The notes beneath the pieces were generated by a model, which did no database searches, was not told the origin of the DNA, and saw nothing but the letters and a program-made list of their open reading frames with translations. Of a stretch of DNA of 64,000 nt, positions 48,226 through 56,779 are shown one piece after another. The position numbers and the translations under genes are program-made. Source of the stretch: Treponema sp. UBA6852 (GTDB lineage Bacteria; Spirochaetota; Spirochaetia; Treponematales; Treponemataceae); contig DKDI01000034.1 of assembly GCA_002449305.1 (NCBI GenBank), positions 1 through 64,000 of the forward strand. The letters run 5' to 3'. How positions within the stretch are numbered: position 1 is the first letter of the stretch; each line of letters starts with the position of its first letter.

Positions 48226-49113
48226 TCAGTCGCCTAAACAAAGCGCAAGATTGAATTCTTTTTCAAGAAGAACTTTCGCCTTTAAAGCCGTTTCTTTTTT
48301 TTCAAAAATGCCGAACACAGTTGAACCTGAACCGCTCATGTCAGCAAAATCCGCGCCACAAGACTTGAGCCTATCCAAAGCTTCAGCAATTCCTGCATAT
48401 TTTTTTAAAACAGGAACTGTAAAATCATTTTTAAAGTTCCAGTTTTTTACAGACAGATTGTAAATCTCTTCAAGTGAAATTTTACTCTGCTTGCATTCCA
48501 AAGAAAGAGTTTCATCTACAAGAGCATAAGCATCTTTTGTAGAAACACTGACATTTGGAAAAACCAAAAGCACAGAAAAATCACTTCTATGCTGTATCTG
48601 CCTGACTTTTTCTCCACGACCTTCAACTACAGCTGCAAAAGGTTCAAATTTGCCGAACCGTTTTCCACCCTGCGCAGAAAGTGCATAAGTAAAGAAAAAA
48701 ACATCGCTTCCGACTTTTCCTGCAATTGCAGAAAGAGAATCAATGCCCAAACCAGCTTTAAATAGATTATTTACGGATTGAATAAAAGAAGAAGCATCAC
48801 TTGAGCCGCCCCCCAATCCACCGCCGGCAGGAATCCTTTTCTTAATTGAAACATGAACCCCTGAATCTATGCCAGTCAGCACGCAGAAAGCTTTGTACGC
48901 CGCAGTTATTGTATTTTGCTTCGGAAGTTCCATTCCAAAAGACTCAACTATGCAAGTATTTTTTTTATCGATTTTAGAAACACAAATTTCATCAAACAAA
49001 CCGACAGTTGTAAAAATACTATGCAACTCGTGATAACCGTCAGCACGCTTAGGAAAAATTTCAAGTCCAAGATTTATTTTCGCAGGTGCCAAAACAGTTA
49101 TACTGTCAGACAT
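48226..49113 (-). CDS. ispE: 4-diphosphocytidyl-2-C-methyl-D-erythritol kinase
   Basis: 295 aa GHMP kinase. It phosphorylates CDP-ME in the non-mevalonate isoprenoid pathway. Motifs: APAKINLGLEI at the N-terminus, PAGGGLGGGSSDAS (ATP loop, about residue 95) and DMSGSGSTVFGIF near the C-terminus. A strong promoter has its -10 box 8 nt from the ATG, so the leader is at most one or two nt and there is no ribosome-binding site. Confidence 0.96.
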   Translation of the reverse strand: MSDSITVLAPAKINLGLEIFPKRADGYHELHSIFTTVGLFDEICVSKIDKKNTCIVESFGMELPKQNTITAAYKAFCVLTGIDSGVHVSIKKRIPAGGGLGGGSSDASSFIQSVNNLFKAGLGIDSLSAIAGKVGSDVFFFTYALSAQGGKRFGKFEPFAAVVEGRGEKVRQIQHRSDFSVLLVFPNVSVSTKDAYALVDETLSLECKQSKISLEEIYNLSVKNWNFKNDFTVPVLKKYAGIAEALDRLKSCGADFADMSGSGSTVFGIFEKKETALKAKVLLEKEFNLALCLGD

Positions 49114-49121
49114 ACACGAAT

Positions 49122-49151
49122 ATTATAGTGTTTTATTTTATTTCTTGTCAA
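49122..49151 (-). promoter_or_regulatory. Promoter of ispE (near-leaderless)
   Basis: TTGACA (49146-49151), 18-nt spacer, TATAAT (49122-49127) on the minus strand, 8 nt before ATG. Confidence 0.75.
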
Positions 49152-49280
49152 TAAGAAGAATTGAATTATGCATGTTTCTTTGTAAAAAAATAAAATTCAA
49201 TTGACAAAAACATAACAGTATTTTACTCTTTGTATGAGGCTTTGTCAGCGGCAAACTAAATTACAAAAAGGAATATAGCA

Positions 49281-49574
49281 ATGCTCAATGACGACAATGT
49301 TGAATTTTCATCAATGACCGGATTTTCTTATGAAGACGATGATTTTTCAGAAGAAATGTCTGATGACAATTTTGACGACGATTTCGAAGATGATGAATAC
49401 GAAGATGATTTTGAGGATGATTTTCTAGAAGAATCTGACAATTACGACGAGCCTTATGATGATCAAGAGCCGGAAGACGGATACGACAACAGAATCCACG
49501 GATTTGACGATGGATTTTACAATGATGAAGAAGAAATAGAAGAAGATTCAGATCCTGCTGACATGAAAGGTTAA
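49281..49574 (+). CDS. Extremely acidic small protein (97 aa)
   Basis: About 46 of 97 residues are Asp or Glu, with one Lys and one Arg; aromatic residues are spaced regularly among them (DDFEDDEYEDDFEDDF). It lacks a signal peptide and any folded-domain signature. Possible roles are a nucleic-acid mimic, a histone-like-protein sequestering factor, or an ion-binding peptide; none is shown. It resembles the acidic tail of the RNA polymerase delta subunit, but the delta N-domain is missing. AAGGA precedes ATG, a TTGACA lies at 49201, and a strong terminator follows, so it is a real single-gene unit. Confidence 0.75.
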   Translation: MLNDDNVEFSSMTGFSYEDDDFSEEMSDDNFDDDFEDDEYEDDFEDDFLEESDNYDEPYDDQEPEDGYDNRIHGFDDGFYNDEEEIEEDSDPADMKG

Positions 49575-49581
49575 ATTTATA

Positions 49582-49625
49582 AAAGCATTGGTTGGATTTC
49601 AGTTGTCTTGCCAATGCTTTTTTTG
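49582..49625 (+). terminator. Terminator of the acidic-protein gene
   Basis: AAAGCATTGG and CCAATGCTTT form a perfect stem enclosing about 18 nt, followed by a T run; it would also work weakly in the opposite direction. Confidence 0.85.
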
Positions 49626-49659
49626 TACAAACAGTTTTTTTTTAGCAATGAAATATTTT

Positions 49660-50877
49660 TCAGTCTATAAATTCTTGAAATAGCTTTTTTGCATCGATTC
49701 CATTAATAATTTTTCCGTCGTCATAAACTTTCAAAAGATTCGCCTTTCCATCTGTAAGCTGCTGGCTTGTTATTCCGTAGCGAATTGAAAGTCCAGCCTC
49801 AAGCAATGCAGAATAATGGTCAGCAACACGAACCAAGCGGCCGTCCACTGGATTATATTTGTCTTCATTGAATGCAGAATTCAATTCCTCAAAACTTACA
49901 GGAAGAACGCAACCATCAAAAACACACCTATTCATAAATTCATCGCTAGTAAAATAAAGTATTTCATCGCAATAAAATTTTTCCATAAGCGGAACAAGCT
50001 CTTTTGAAACAATTTTATCTTCAATATCTTTTACAATCGCAGGAAGTCCATCTGTCGCTCGTTTTACAGGTGAAATTATATCGCGCGTAACACTTTCAGG
50101 CAAATCATGAAAAAGCCCTGAAAAGAAATTATTGTAAAGCCGTTTTGGGCACATTTTTACACCAGAATCACGGCACAAAAGCAAAGTCAAAATCGCAACA
50201 AAAAAACAATGTCCCAGCACAGAAGTCCGCGGAACTCTCGGAGTTTGATTCCATCTTGTCTGAAAACGAAGCTGCTCAATCCGCATTAAAAATTCAAATG
50301 GCTTCTGCTTCGTAATCAAAAGCTGAAGTCCTCGCAAATCAAGATATTTTTGCAAGTCGGCATTAAGTTCTTTACGAATTGAATCAAGACGCTCAATTTC
50401 ATTTACCGGTGAAATCATTTCAAGTTCACGCAAAGTTGAATATTTATGCGCTGCCCTGAAAATTTTCACAGTAAGAGGAAGCTCTTTTTTTTCAGCGGAA
50501 AAACTGCTCAAATCCTTCAAATAGAATTCAAACTTTTTTAAAAGCTTCTTATCATCGATTAAATCTTTGTAACGTTCCAAGACCCATTCGTTAAGCCGAG
50601 CATATTCTTCTGGATATTCATTTTTTATAAGAGTCTGAACCGGGCTTTTTATATCGCAAAGCTGAATTTTTCTGAGCAAATCAAAAAGGCTCGCATAAAT
50701 CAGCCATTCCCAGTCAATTTTTGCGCCGAGATTTTCTTCATATTTTGCAATTATGTACGCAACGACAGTTTTTTCAGCGTGCTTGTCCATTTCGATTATC
50801 TCAAAAGGACGAACCAAATCGTTCCAGCGTTCAATGGAAAATGCTTCGAAAATTTTCAGCGTAAATTCTTTTTTCAT
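49660..50877 (-). CDS. HD-domain phosphohydrolase
   Basis: About 405 aa. The HD metal site is visible as SVLGHCFFVA, then GLFHDLPES (HD pair near residue 255) and a distal Asp in RVADHYSALLEAG. This resembles YfbR/HDc nucleotide hydrolases or YqeK-like enzymes; the substrate is not known. The start at 50877 (MKKEFTLKI) avoids a long overlap with the upstream gene; a GGAAG lies about 11 nt ahead. It is the last gene of the nadK-recN transcript. Confidence 0.75.
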   Translation of the reverse strand: MKKEFTLKIFEAFSIERWNDLVRPFEIIEMDKHAEKTVVAYIIAKYEENLGAKIDWEWLIYASLFDLLRKIQLCDIKSPVQTLIKNEYPEEYARLNEWVLERYKDLIDDKKLLKKFEFYLKDLSSFSAEKKELPLTVKIFRAAHKYSTLRELEMISPVNEIERLDSIRKELNADLQKYLDLRGLQLLITKQKPFEFLMRIEQLRFQTRWNQTPRVPRTSVLGHCFFVAILTLLLCRDSGVKMCPKRLYNNFFSGLFHDLPESVTRDIISPVKRATDGLPAIVKDIEDKIVSKELVPLMEKFYCDEILYFTSDEFMNRCVFDGCVLPVSFEELNSAFNEDKYNPVDGRLVRVADHYSALLEAGLSIRYGITSQQLTDGKANLLKVYDDGKIINGIDAKKLFQEFID

Positions 50878-51677
50878 TATTTTGAGCTTCCAGCCTTTAC
50901 ATCGGCTTCCATTTTTGTTTTCCAAACAAGAGCTTTTTTTCTTATATTTTCAGATTCTGTGTTATCGCCAAGAGCCATTGCAATTCTTCTGTTTGCAATA
51001 AGAAGGTTTATCGCCATCCGCATATCGTCAAGCCGCCGGGAAGCAAGTTCGTAACGGTCTCGGTATTCCATTGCGCATTTGTCCAAAAGGCTGCGCAAAA
51101 GCCTTACGTAAATCACAGTTGTTTCGTAAACTGGAGAATTGTGGTCAAAATAATCTTTGCAAGCCTGCTTCATGTCTATAAAATTTTTTGCAACAACAGC
51201 ATGACGGCCACGCATTTCAACAAATGATTCTTTCCATTTTGAATTTTCACCGAAAGCTTCAACAAGAAGATCAATCGCAAGTCCAATTTTTTTTACAATG
51301 TCAAGTTTTCTTCCAACCGGAACAAAAGCAACAGATGCCAAATGAGTTTCCAAATCAGAAAACGGACAGTCAACAATATTTGTAACAAGTTCTTCAAGAT
51401 AAATTATAGATTTATAAATTGATTTTCTGGCATCGTTAAGAGTGTCATTGTTTTTTGTTTCAAGCATTTCAAGAGATATGCTGTTTATGCTCATTTGCAA
51501 AGTCGCCGTATAAATCATTTCTTCGCAAAGAAAAATCTTCTTTTCTTCAATTCCATCTTTCGCGCTTCTAAGAGCAAATGACTCGTCCTTTTCTTTTTTT
51601 AGGCAATCGTTGATTTTTTCTTTTATAGGGCGGACTCTTTCATTAAATTCTTTTCGCAACTCATCTGATATAGCCAT
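50877..51677 (-). CDS. Conserved helical protein of unknown function
   Basis: 266 aa, not recognised. The sequence is predicted almost wholly helical, with a charged N-terminal coil (RPIKEKINDCLKKEKDES) and a repeated helix pattern up to residue 240. It is soluble and has no signal peptide. Its start overlaps the recN stop by one base and its stop meets the start of the HD-domain gene, so it is tightly embedded in the operon. Confidence 0.7.
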   Translation of the reverse strand: MAISDELRKEFNERVRPIKEKINDCLKKEKDESFALRSAKDGIEEKKIFLCEEMIYTATLQMSINSISLEMLETKNNDTLNDARKSIYKSIIYLEELVTNIVDCPFSDLETHLASVAFVPVGRKLDIVKKIGLAIDLLVEAFGENSKWKESFVEMRGRHAVVAKNFIDMKQACKDYFDHNSPVYETTVIYVRLLRSLLDKCAMEYRDRYELASRRLDDMRMAINLLIANRRIAMALGDNTESENIRKKALVWKTKMEADVKAGSSK

Positions 51678-53374
51678 TACCTTCCTCCGAATTTTTGCAG
51701 CATGGCAGCTGCGTGTTCAAGCGACTGGGAAGAATCTGAATCTCCAGACAGCATTCTAGCAATTTCTTTTACGCGCTCTTCGCCGGAAACTTCAAAAATA
51801 TTCGAGGCAGTTGTATTTCCTTCCACGCCTTTTTGAATCTTAATTTGATTATCGGCATAAACGGCAATGCTCGCAAGATGTGTTATGCAAAGAATTTGCT
51901 TTTTTTCTGCAAGAAGCTTCATGTGGCTTCCAACTGAAACCGCAACTTCTCCGCCAATTCCAGTATCAATTTCATCAAAAACAAGAGTTCCCGCCAAATC
52001 TCCGTCTGAAAGAATTGTCTTCAATGCAAGCATTACACGGCTAAGTTCTCCGCCAGATGCGATTTTTGCAAGCGGATTCAAAGGAGAACCAGGATTCGCG
52101 CTGATTAAGAATTCGATATTGTCCATTCCGTAAGGACCGCATTTTTGCTCAACCGCATTTCCTTCTTTTTCAGTAAGCCCAACGCAAAATTTTGTGTCTT
52201 TCATTCCAAGACTGCAAAGAATTTTTTCAACATCAAGCGACATTTTTTCCGCAGAAACTTTCCGCTTTTCACTAAGCGATTTTGCAAGAATATAAACTTT
52301 TTTTTCAAGTTCTGAAATTTCTTTTTCCAAAGCTGATTTATCCAAAGCTGAACCGCCAAGCTCTTCAAGCTGCCTAGAAGCATTTTCAGCATAAGAAAGA
52401 AGATCGGCGACAGATGAATTTCGGCCTGTGTATTTTTGTTTCAGTCTAAAAATAAGTTCAAGCCGCTCCTGAACTTGCTCAAGTCGCTCCGGGTCAAAAA
52501 CAAGCGAACTTGAATATCTCCTAAACTCGCCTGCAATGTCGTCAATTTCGTAAAACGCAGACTGAAGCCTGTTTTCAAGAGGCTCAAGGGATTTATCAGA
52601 ATCCAAGGCTTTTGATGCAGTTCCGCAAACTTTTTTGAGCAGGAAAACAATTCCGTTTTCACCTTTACCTTCAAAAGCGGAATTTATTTCTTCAATATCA
52701 GCGTAAAGTTTTTCAAATGATGACAATCTGTTTTCTTCCGCCTCAAGTTCTTCATCTTCTCCAGCTTTTAAATTTGCGTCGGAAATTTCAGAAACCGCAA
52801 AATTCAGCATATCGATTTTTGCATTTCGCTCAGATTCATTGCTGTTAAGGTTTTCAAGAATTTTTCTTTTTTCAACAAGCTGATTATAAATTGAAGTGAA
52901 TGACGAAACTTCGCCGACAATTCCAGCGTAAATATCAAGATAACGGCGATGCTCGGCAACTTTCATAAGCGACTGTTGCTCATGCTGCCCGTGAATATCA
53001 ACAAGAAATGCAGAAAACTCAGCAAGAATCGCTCTTGTTACAGGAGTTCCGTCAATCCAAGCTGAAGATTTTCCATTGTCGCGGATAACTCGCCGGATTA
53101 TTATGCGGTTTTCTTCAGATTCAATTCCATGCTCTTCAAGCCAAAGAAAAGTCTCTTTGTTTTCAAGGAAAAATACACCGGAAACTTGAGCTTCATGGCA
53201 GCCAGTGCGAATTTGTTCTGAGCCAGATTTTCCACCGAGCAAAAAGGCAAGGCTCCCAATCAAAATTGATTTTCCAGCTCCAGTTTCACCGCTTAAAACA
53301 GTAAAGCCTTTTTCAAATTCGATGTGCGCGCTTTCAATAAGAGCGAAATTTTTTATATCGAGTTCTTCAAGCAC
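51677..53374 (-). CDS. recN: DNA repair protein RecN
   Basis: 565 aa SMC-like ATPase. Walker A GETGAGKSI (near residue 30), a central coiled coil (150-360), then the ABC signature SGGELSRVMLALK and Walker B TLVFDEIDTGIGG. It gathers broken DNA ends for RecA-dependent repair. It begins within the end of nadK (8-nt overlap). Confidence 0.97.
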   Translation of the reverse strand: MLEELDIKNFALIESAHIEFEKGFTVLSGETGAGKSILIGSLAFLLGGKSGSEQIRTGCHEAQVSGVFFLENKETFLWLEEHGIESEENRIIIRRVIRDNGKSSAWIDGTPVTRAILAEFSAFLVDIHGQHEQQSLMKVAEHRRYLDIYAGIVGEVSSFTSIYNQLVEKRKILENLNSNESERNAKIDMLNFAVSEISDANLKAGEDEELEAEENRLSSFEKLYADIEEINSAFEGKGENGIVFLLKKVCGTASKALDSDKSLEPLENRLQSAFYEIDDIAGEFRRYSSSLVFDPERLEQVQERLELIFRLKQKYTGRNSSVADLLSYAENASRQLEELGGSALDKSALEKEISELEKKVYILAKSLSEKRKVSAEKMSLDVEKILCSLGMKDTKFCVGLTEKEGNAVEQKCGPYGMDNIEFLISANPGSPLNPLAKIASGGELSRVMLALKTILSDGDLAGTLVFDEIDTGIGGEVAVSVGSHMKLLAEKKQILCITHLASIAVYADNQIKIQKGVEGNTTASNIFEVSGEERVKEIARMLSGDSDSSQSLEHAAAMLQKFGGR

Positions 53375-54221
53375 GTGGACCTCCTGACCAGTTTAGTTTG
53401 CTCTGCAATGCAGAAAAAAATTTTTCCTGTGTAGAACAAATAAGCTTTGCCCGAAATTCTGGTATCTTTAAAATTAAAGCATCGCCTTCTTTCAATTCAA
53501 AATCAATCTGACCATCGCAAGTCAAAGAAGCATCTGAACGGCTGCTCATCAAAGTTATTACAATTTCGCCTTTTTCTCCAAAAACCAAAGGTCTCGCAGA
53601 CAAACTGAAAGAACTTACCGGCGTCAAAACTAAAGCAGAAAGCTCCGGCTCCACAATCGGCCCGCCAGCAGCAGCAGAATAAGCAGTAGAGCCTGTCGGA
53701 GTTGAAACAATTATTCCGTTTGTTTTAAAAGGTCCTAAAAGAGCGTGATTGTAAGCCACATTTAAATTTACAAGATGAGAAGATGGACAACTTGAAATAA
53801 CACAGTCATTCATTCCGCAGCACCTGAAAACAGTTTTTCCTTTTCTCAAAACTTCACACTGAACTAGAGAGCGGCTGCTTATGTAGCATTTTTTCTTTAA
53901 GAAAAGCTCCATTTCTTTTTTCCAATTGTCTTTTGGAACTGCCGCGATAAAACCAAATTCACCCAAGTTTATTGGAAAAACTGGAATTCCTAAAGGCGCG
54001 CATCCACGGCAGGCAAACAAAACAGTTCCGTCGCCTCCCAAAGTTACAACAAAATCATAGCCTGAAAAATCAATGTTAAGAATTTTTGAGCGGACCTCTT
54101 TTCCGTCATATAAAAAAAGTGAATTTTCAATATTTTCTTTTTTCAAAAACGCTGAAATTTCATTTCCCAAAAACTCGGCGTTTTCTTTAAAAGAATTAGC
54201 TATGATAAGACATTTTTTCAT
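53367..54221 (-). CDS. nadK: NAD kinase
   Basis: About 284 aa. It makes NADP from NAD and ATP. The diagnostic GGDGTVLFACRG (near residue 55), GFIAAVP, the NDCVIS segment and TPTGSTAYSAAAGGPIV are visible. The start at 54221 overlaps the DegT-like stop as ATGA, a coupling signal; the longer frame to 54329 is rejected. Confidence 0.95.
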   Translation of the reverse strand: MKKCLIIANSFKENAEFLGNEISAFLKKENIENSLFLYDGKEVRSKILNIDFSGYDFVVTLGGDGTVLFACRGCAPLGIPVFPINLGEFGFIAAVPKDNWKKEMELFLKKKCYISSRSLVQCEVLRKGKTVFRCCGMNDCVISSCPSSHLVNLNVAYNHALLGPFKTNGIIVSTPTGSTAYSAAAGGPIVEPELSALVLTPVSSFSLSARPLVFGEKGEIVITLMSSRSDASLTCDGQIDFELKEGDALILKIPEFRAKLICSTQEKFFSALQSKLNWSGGPRA

Positions 54222-55294
54222 GGTAAAGAAGACAACACCTTTACAATCTGAGCCGCATCTTTTTGACCCAGCCGAGGATACAATGGGAATAATGCGCAGC
54301 GCAACAAAAGTGAATTCGCGCAAATACATTCAGAAGCCAGTTCTTCCTGCCTGAGAGCAATTACAGAATTTTCAAAAGCCTGGCGGATTTCAATGTTTTT
54401 TTTCTGCGCATAGGACTTTACATCTTTAAATCCTGAATTCAAAACCAAAGGAAATGAATAAATTGTAGAACCGTCTTCCGCCGCGCGCACAAAGGTTTTA
54501 TGCCGGCCAGACATTACAGCTCTTGAAAACAAAGCAAACAACTCGCGCCTTGTTTTTTCATTCCGCGAAAATTCTTTTAACTCAACAAGTGCTAAAGCCG
54601 CATTCATGTCAGGCAAAATATCTGTAAAAGGAGCTTCGTCCGCAATATGCTTTAAAACTGTCCATTCTCGGCGATTTGGAGCTATAAGCAATGCGCCGCC
54701 GCCAGAAGTTATAATATCCTTGTCTTCCATTCCAAGAATAGCGTAAAGACCGTACATTCCGGCTTTTTTCTCTACAGCGGCTTTCTGCTCTTCTCCTTCT
54801 TTTTTTTCAGGCTGTTCTTCAGCAGGATAAGTTGCAAAAACCGATTGCGAAATATCTTCAACGATAGGAATTCCAAGCTCCAAAAATGATTTAATTTCAG
54901 GAAGGATTCCCATTGTTTCATTTAAAATCAAAAGACGTCCACCATTTTTTATACATTTTTCAACAGACTCAATTGTTACAAGCCCATTTCCTTCACAAAC
55001 ATCAGCAGCAAGAACTTTATATCCTAATTTTTCCGCAGTAAGCAACTGATAAGACGGAGCAAGCGCGCTTACAATAACACCGCTTTCTTTTGGCAGATTC
55101 AAGGCTTTAAAAATGTACTCCAATGCAATAGCTGGACTTCTCAAGGCAATTGCGCCATCAAATCCAATCAGTTCTTTTGCAGTCTGAACAAGCCTCGTGT
55201 TCATTTCACCAGGTCCGATTTTTTCATCAACCATGCAGGTAAGAACAGCTTCCATTTCTTTGCGGCGAATTGTAGAACTATAAGTATGAATCAT
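54218..55294 (-). CDS. DegT/DnrJ/EryC1-type aminotransferase-like protein
   Basis: 358 aa. The overall plan follows PLP-dependent sugar aminotransferases: IVSALAPSYQLLTAEKLGYKVLAADV, VEDISQSVFATYP, and MEDKDIITSGGGALLI, in which the lysine aligns with the PLP-binding lysine. A Glu/Lys-rich insertion (residues about 153-172, EEQPEKKEGEEQKAAVEKK) interrupts the fold and several substrate motifs are weak, so it may be a divergent or non-sugar enzyme. It precedes nadK with a 4-nt overlap. Confidence 0.72.
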   Translation of the reverse strand: MIHTYSSTIRRKEMEAVLTCMVDEKIGPGEMNTRLVQTAKELIGFDGAIALRSPAIALEYIFKALNLPKESGVIVSALAPSYQLLTAEKLGYKVLAADVCEGNGLVTIESVEKCIKNGGRLLILNETMGILPEIKSFLELGIPIVEDISQSVFATYPAEEQPEKKEGEEQKAAVEKKAGMYGLYAILGMEDKDIITSGGGALLIAPNRREWTVLKHIADEAPFTDILPDMNAALALVELKEFSRNEKTRRELFALFSRAVMSGRHKTFVRAAEDGSTIYSFPLVLNSGFKDVKSYAQKKNIEIRQAFENSVIALRQEELASECICANSLLLRCALFPLYPRLGQKDAAQIVKVLSSLP

Positions 55295-55406
55295 TTTAAA
55301 TTCCTAAAAACATAATATTCACAGAAACAATAATTCTATTTCCGCATAAAAACACATCAAACGGACAAAAGAGAAGATGTTCTGAGAAAACAAGCATGAA
55401 AAGAAA

Positions 55407-55898
55407 TCAGACAGCTTCCGGCTCAAGAATTTTCTGAAGTTCCTTTGCGCTGAACAACCTGCGTGTATCAAGGATAATAAGATAATTATTTTCCTGACGA
55501 ACTACGCCGTGAATATATTCAGTACCAATTCCGCTGAGCATCTGTGGCGGCGGTTTAATTTCATCACCTTGGACAGGAACGACACGCGCAATTCTATCTA
55601 TAATAATTCCGATTTTATTTCCTTCAATATCAAGAATAATAAATCCGCCTTCATCTTCACCGATTTCATCATCTGAAGCCTTCGCCATTTTCTTGATATA
55701 AAATCTTTTATGCAGATTTATAATGGGAATGACTTCTCCGCGCAAATTTATAATACCTTCAACATAAAAAGGAGCATTCGGAATAGGACGCACATTCTGA
55801 ATCTTAACGATTTCCTTGACATCCATAATGTCCACACCATAAAGCTCATCTCCAAGCTGAAAAGTTACAAGCTGCAACAATGTATCTTCATCTGCCAT
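55407..55898 (-). CDS. cheW: Chemotaxis coupling protein CheW
   Basis: About 163 aa. The whole protein is one CheW domain (VTFQLGDELYGVDIMDVKEIVKIQ; INLRGEVIPIINLHKRF), linking chemoreceptors to CheA kinase. An acidic loop (KASDDEIGEDEGG) is inserted mid-domain. The ATG at 55898 has GGGAG 6 nt upstream; the frame to 55919 is rejected. No other chemotaxis gene is adjacent. The 112-bp gap to the DegT-like gene shows nothing clear. Confidence 0.95.
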   Translation of the reverse strand: MADEDTLLQLVTFQLGDELYGVDIMDVKEIVKIQNVRPIPNAPFYVEGIINLRGEVIPIINLHKRFYIKKMAKASDDEIGEDEGGFIILDIEGNKIGIIIDRIARVVPVQGDEIKPPPQMLSGIGTEYIHGVVRQENNYLIILDTRRLFSAKELQKILEPEAV

Positions 55899-55967
55899 AG
55901 ATTTCTCCCATGAATCCATAAAGATTTTTAAACTAACACTTCTATTATTTTAATTCATAAAACAATT

Positions 55968-56732
55968 CTAGTCTACTACAAATAAAGACAAAACGTCTAC
56001 TTTTGAAATTCCGGCATTTTTCAAAATTTCACAGCAACTTTCAACAGTAACGCCAGTTGTTAAAACATCGTCGATTAAAAGAACTTGTTCCGGCAAAGAA
56101 TTTTCAGAATAGAGGCGCTTTAAAAGCTTTGACTCTGTGTAAATTTTTCCTTTAGAAGACAAACGCTTTTTTCTGTCTAGTTTTTTCTGCTGAATTTTTT
56201 CTGTGCGCACCAAAAGCTTTAAAACTTTATATCCAAATTTTACTTTGAGAATTTCGGAAAGCTCTTCAATTTGATCCCAGCCTCTTGATTTTATTTTTCC
56301 AGGACGAGGCGGAACAGGAACAATAAAAACATCTTCTGAAATTCTTTTTTTAATTACTGAATTGCAAATTTCAGCAAAGAAAAGCGAAAGGCTTCTTTGG
56401 TTTTGCATTTTCCATTCGAATAAAAGAGTTTTTGCCCAAAGTCTGTATGGAAAAACAGGAACAACTTTATCTGAATTTTTCAGAATGCGCTCCTCACGGC
56501 AAGACATGCAGATTTCATCTTCGCTTATTAAAGATTTTCCGCAGATACGGCATTTTTCACAATGAGAATTTTCTGCTTCATTATAAAGTTTTTTTGAACA
56601 CGAAAGACAGATTTTTCCATTGAAAGTGGAATTTCCGCAGACACAACATTTTCCGTTTCCGAACATGAAGTTCAAAGCAAGCATTGCAAAACGTTTAAAA
56701 TCATAAATTGTAAATTTTCTAAAAGTCATCAA
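55968..56732 (-). CDS. ComF-family phosphoribosyltransferase-like protein
   Basis: 254 aa. N-terminal zinc-ribbon cysteines (CCVCGNSTFNGKICLSCSK; CEKCRICGKSL...CMSC) precede a type I PRTase domain with the PRPP-binding motif VLLIDDVLTTGVTVESC. ComF assists DNA uptake or processing in competent bacteria; here the role is unproven, and no competence genes are nearby. The weak start lies 48 nt after the mutS stop region on the same strand. Confidence 0.9.
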   Translation of the reverse strand: MMTFRKFTIYDFKRFAMLALNFMFGNGKCCVCGNSTFNGKICLSCSKKLYNEAENSHCEKCRICGKSLISEDEICMSCREERILKNSDKVVPVFPYRLWAKTLLFEWKMQNQRSLSLFFAEICNSVIKKRISEDVFIVPVPPRPGKIKSRGWDQIEELSEILKVKFGYKVLKLLVRTEKIQQKKLDRKKRLSSKGKIYTESKLLKRLYSENSLPEQVLLIDDVLTTGVTVESCCEILKNAGISKVDVLSLFVVD

Positions 56733-56779
56733 TATATGATTACTCGGAAAATAAAAAAAATGCAGTTTTTGTAAAAAAT

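Noticed and set aside
48811..48816. Six-base poly-C in ispE as a phase-variation tract
   Set aside because: Six bases encode the conserved glycine-rich ATP loop, which explains the run; too short to expect frequent slippage.
49285..49614. Antisense 109-aa frame opposite the acidic protein
   Set aside because: Its composition (His/Leu/Arg-rich) is the expected complement of GAT/GAA-rich codons; it runs through the terminator.
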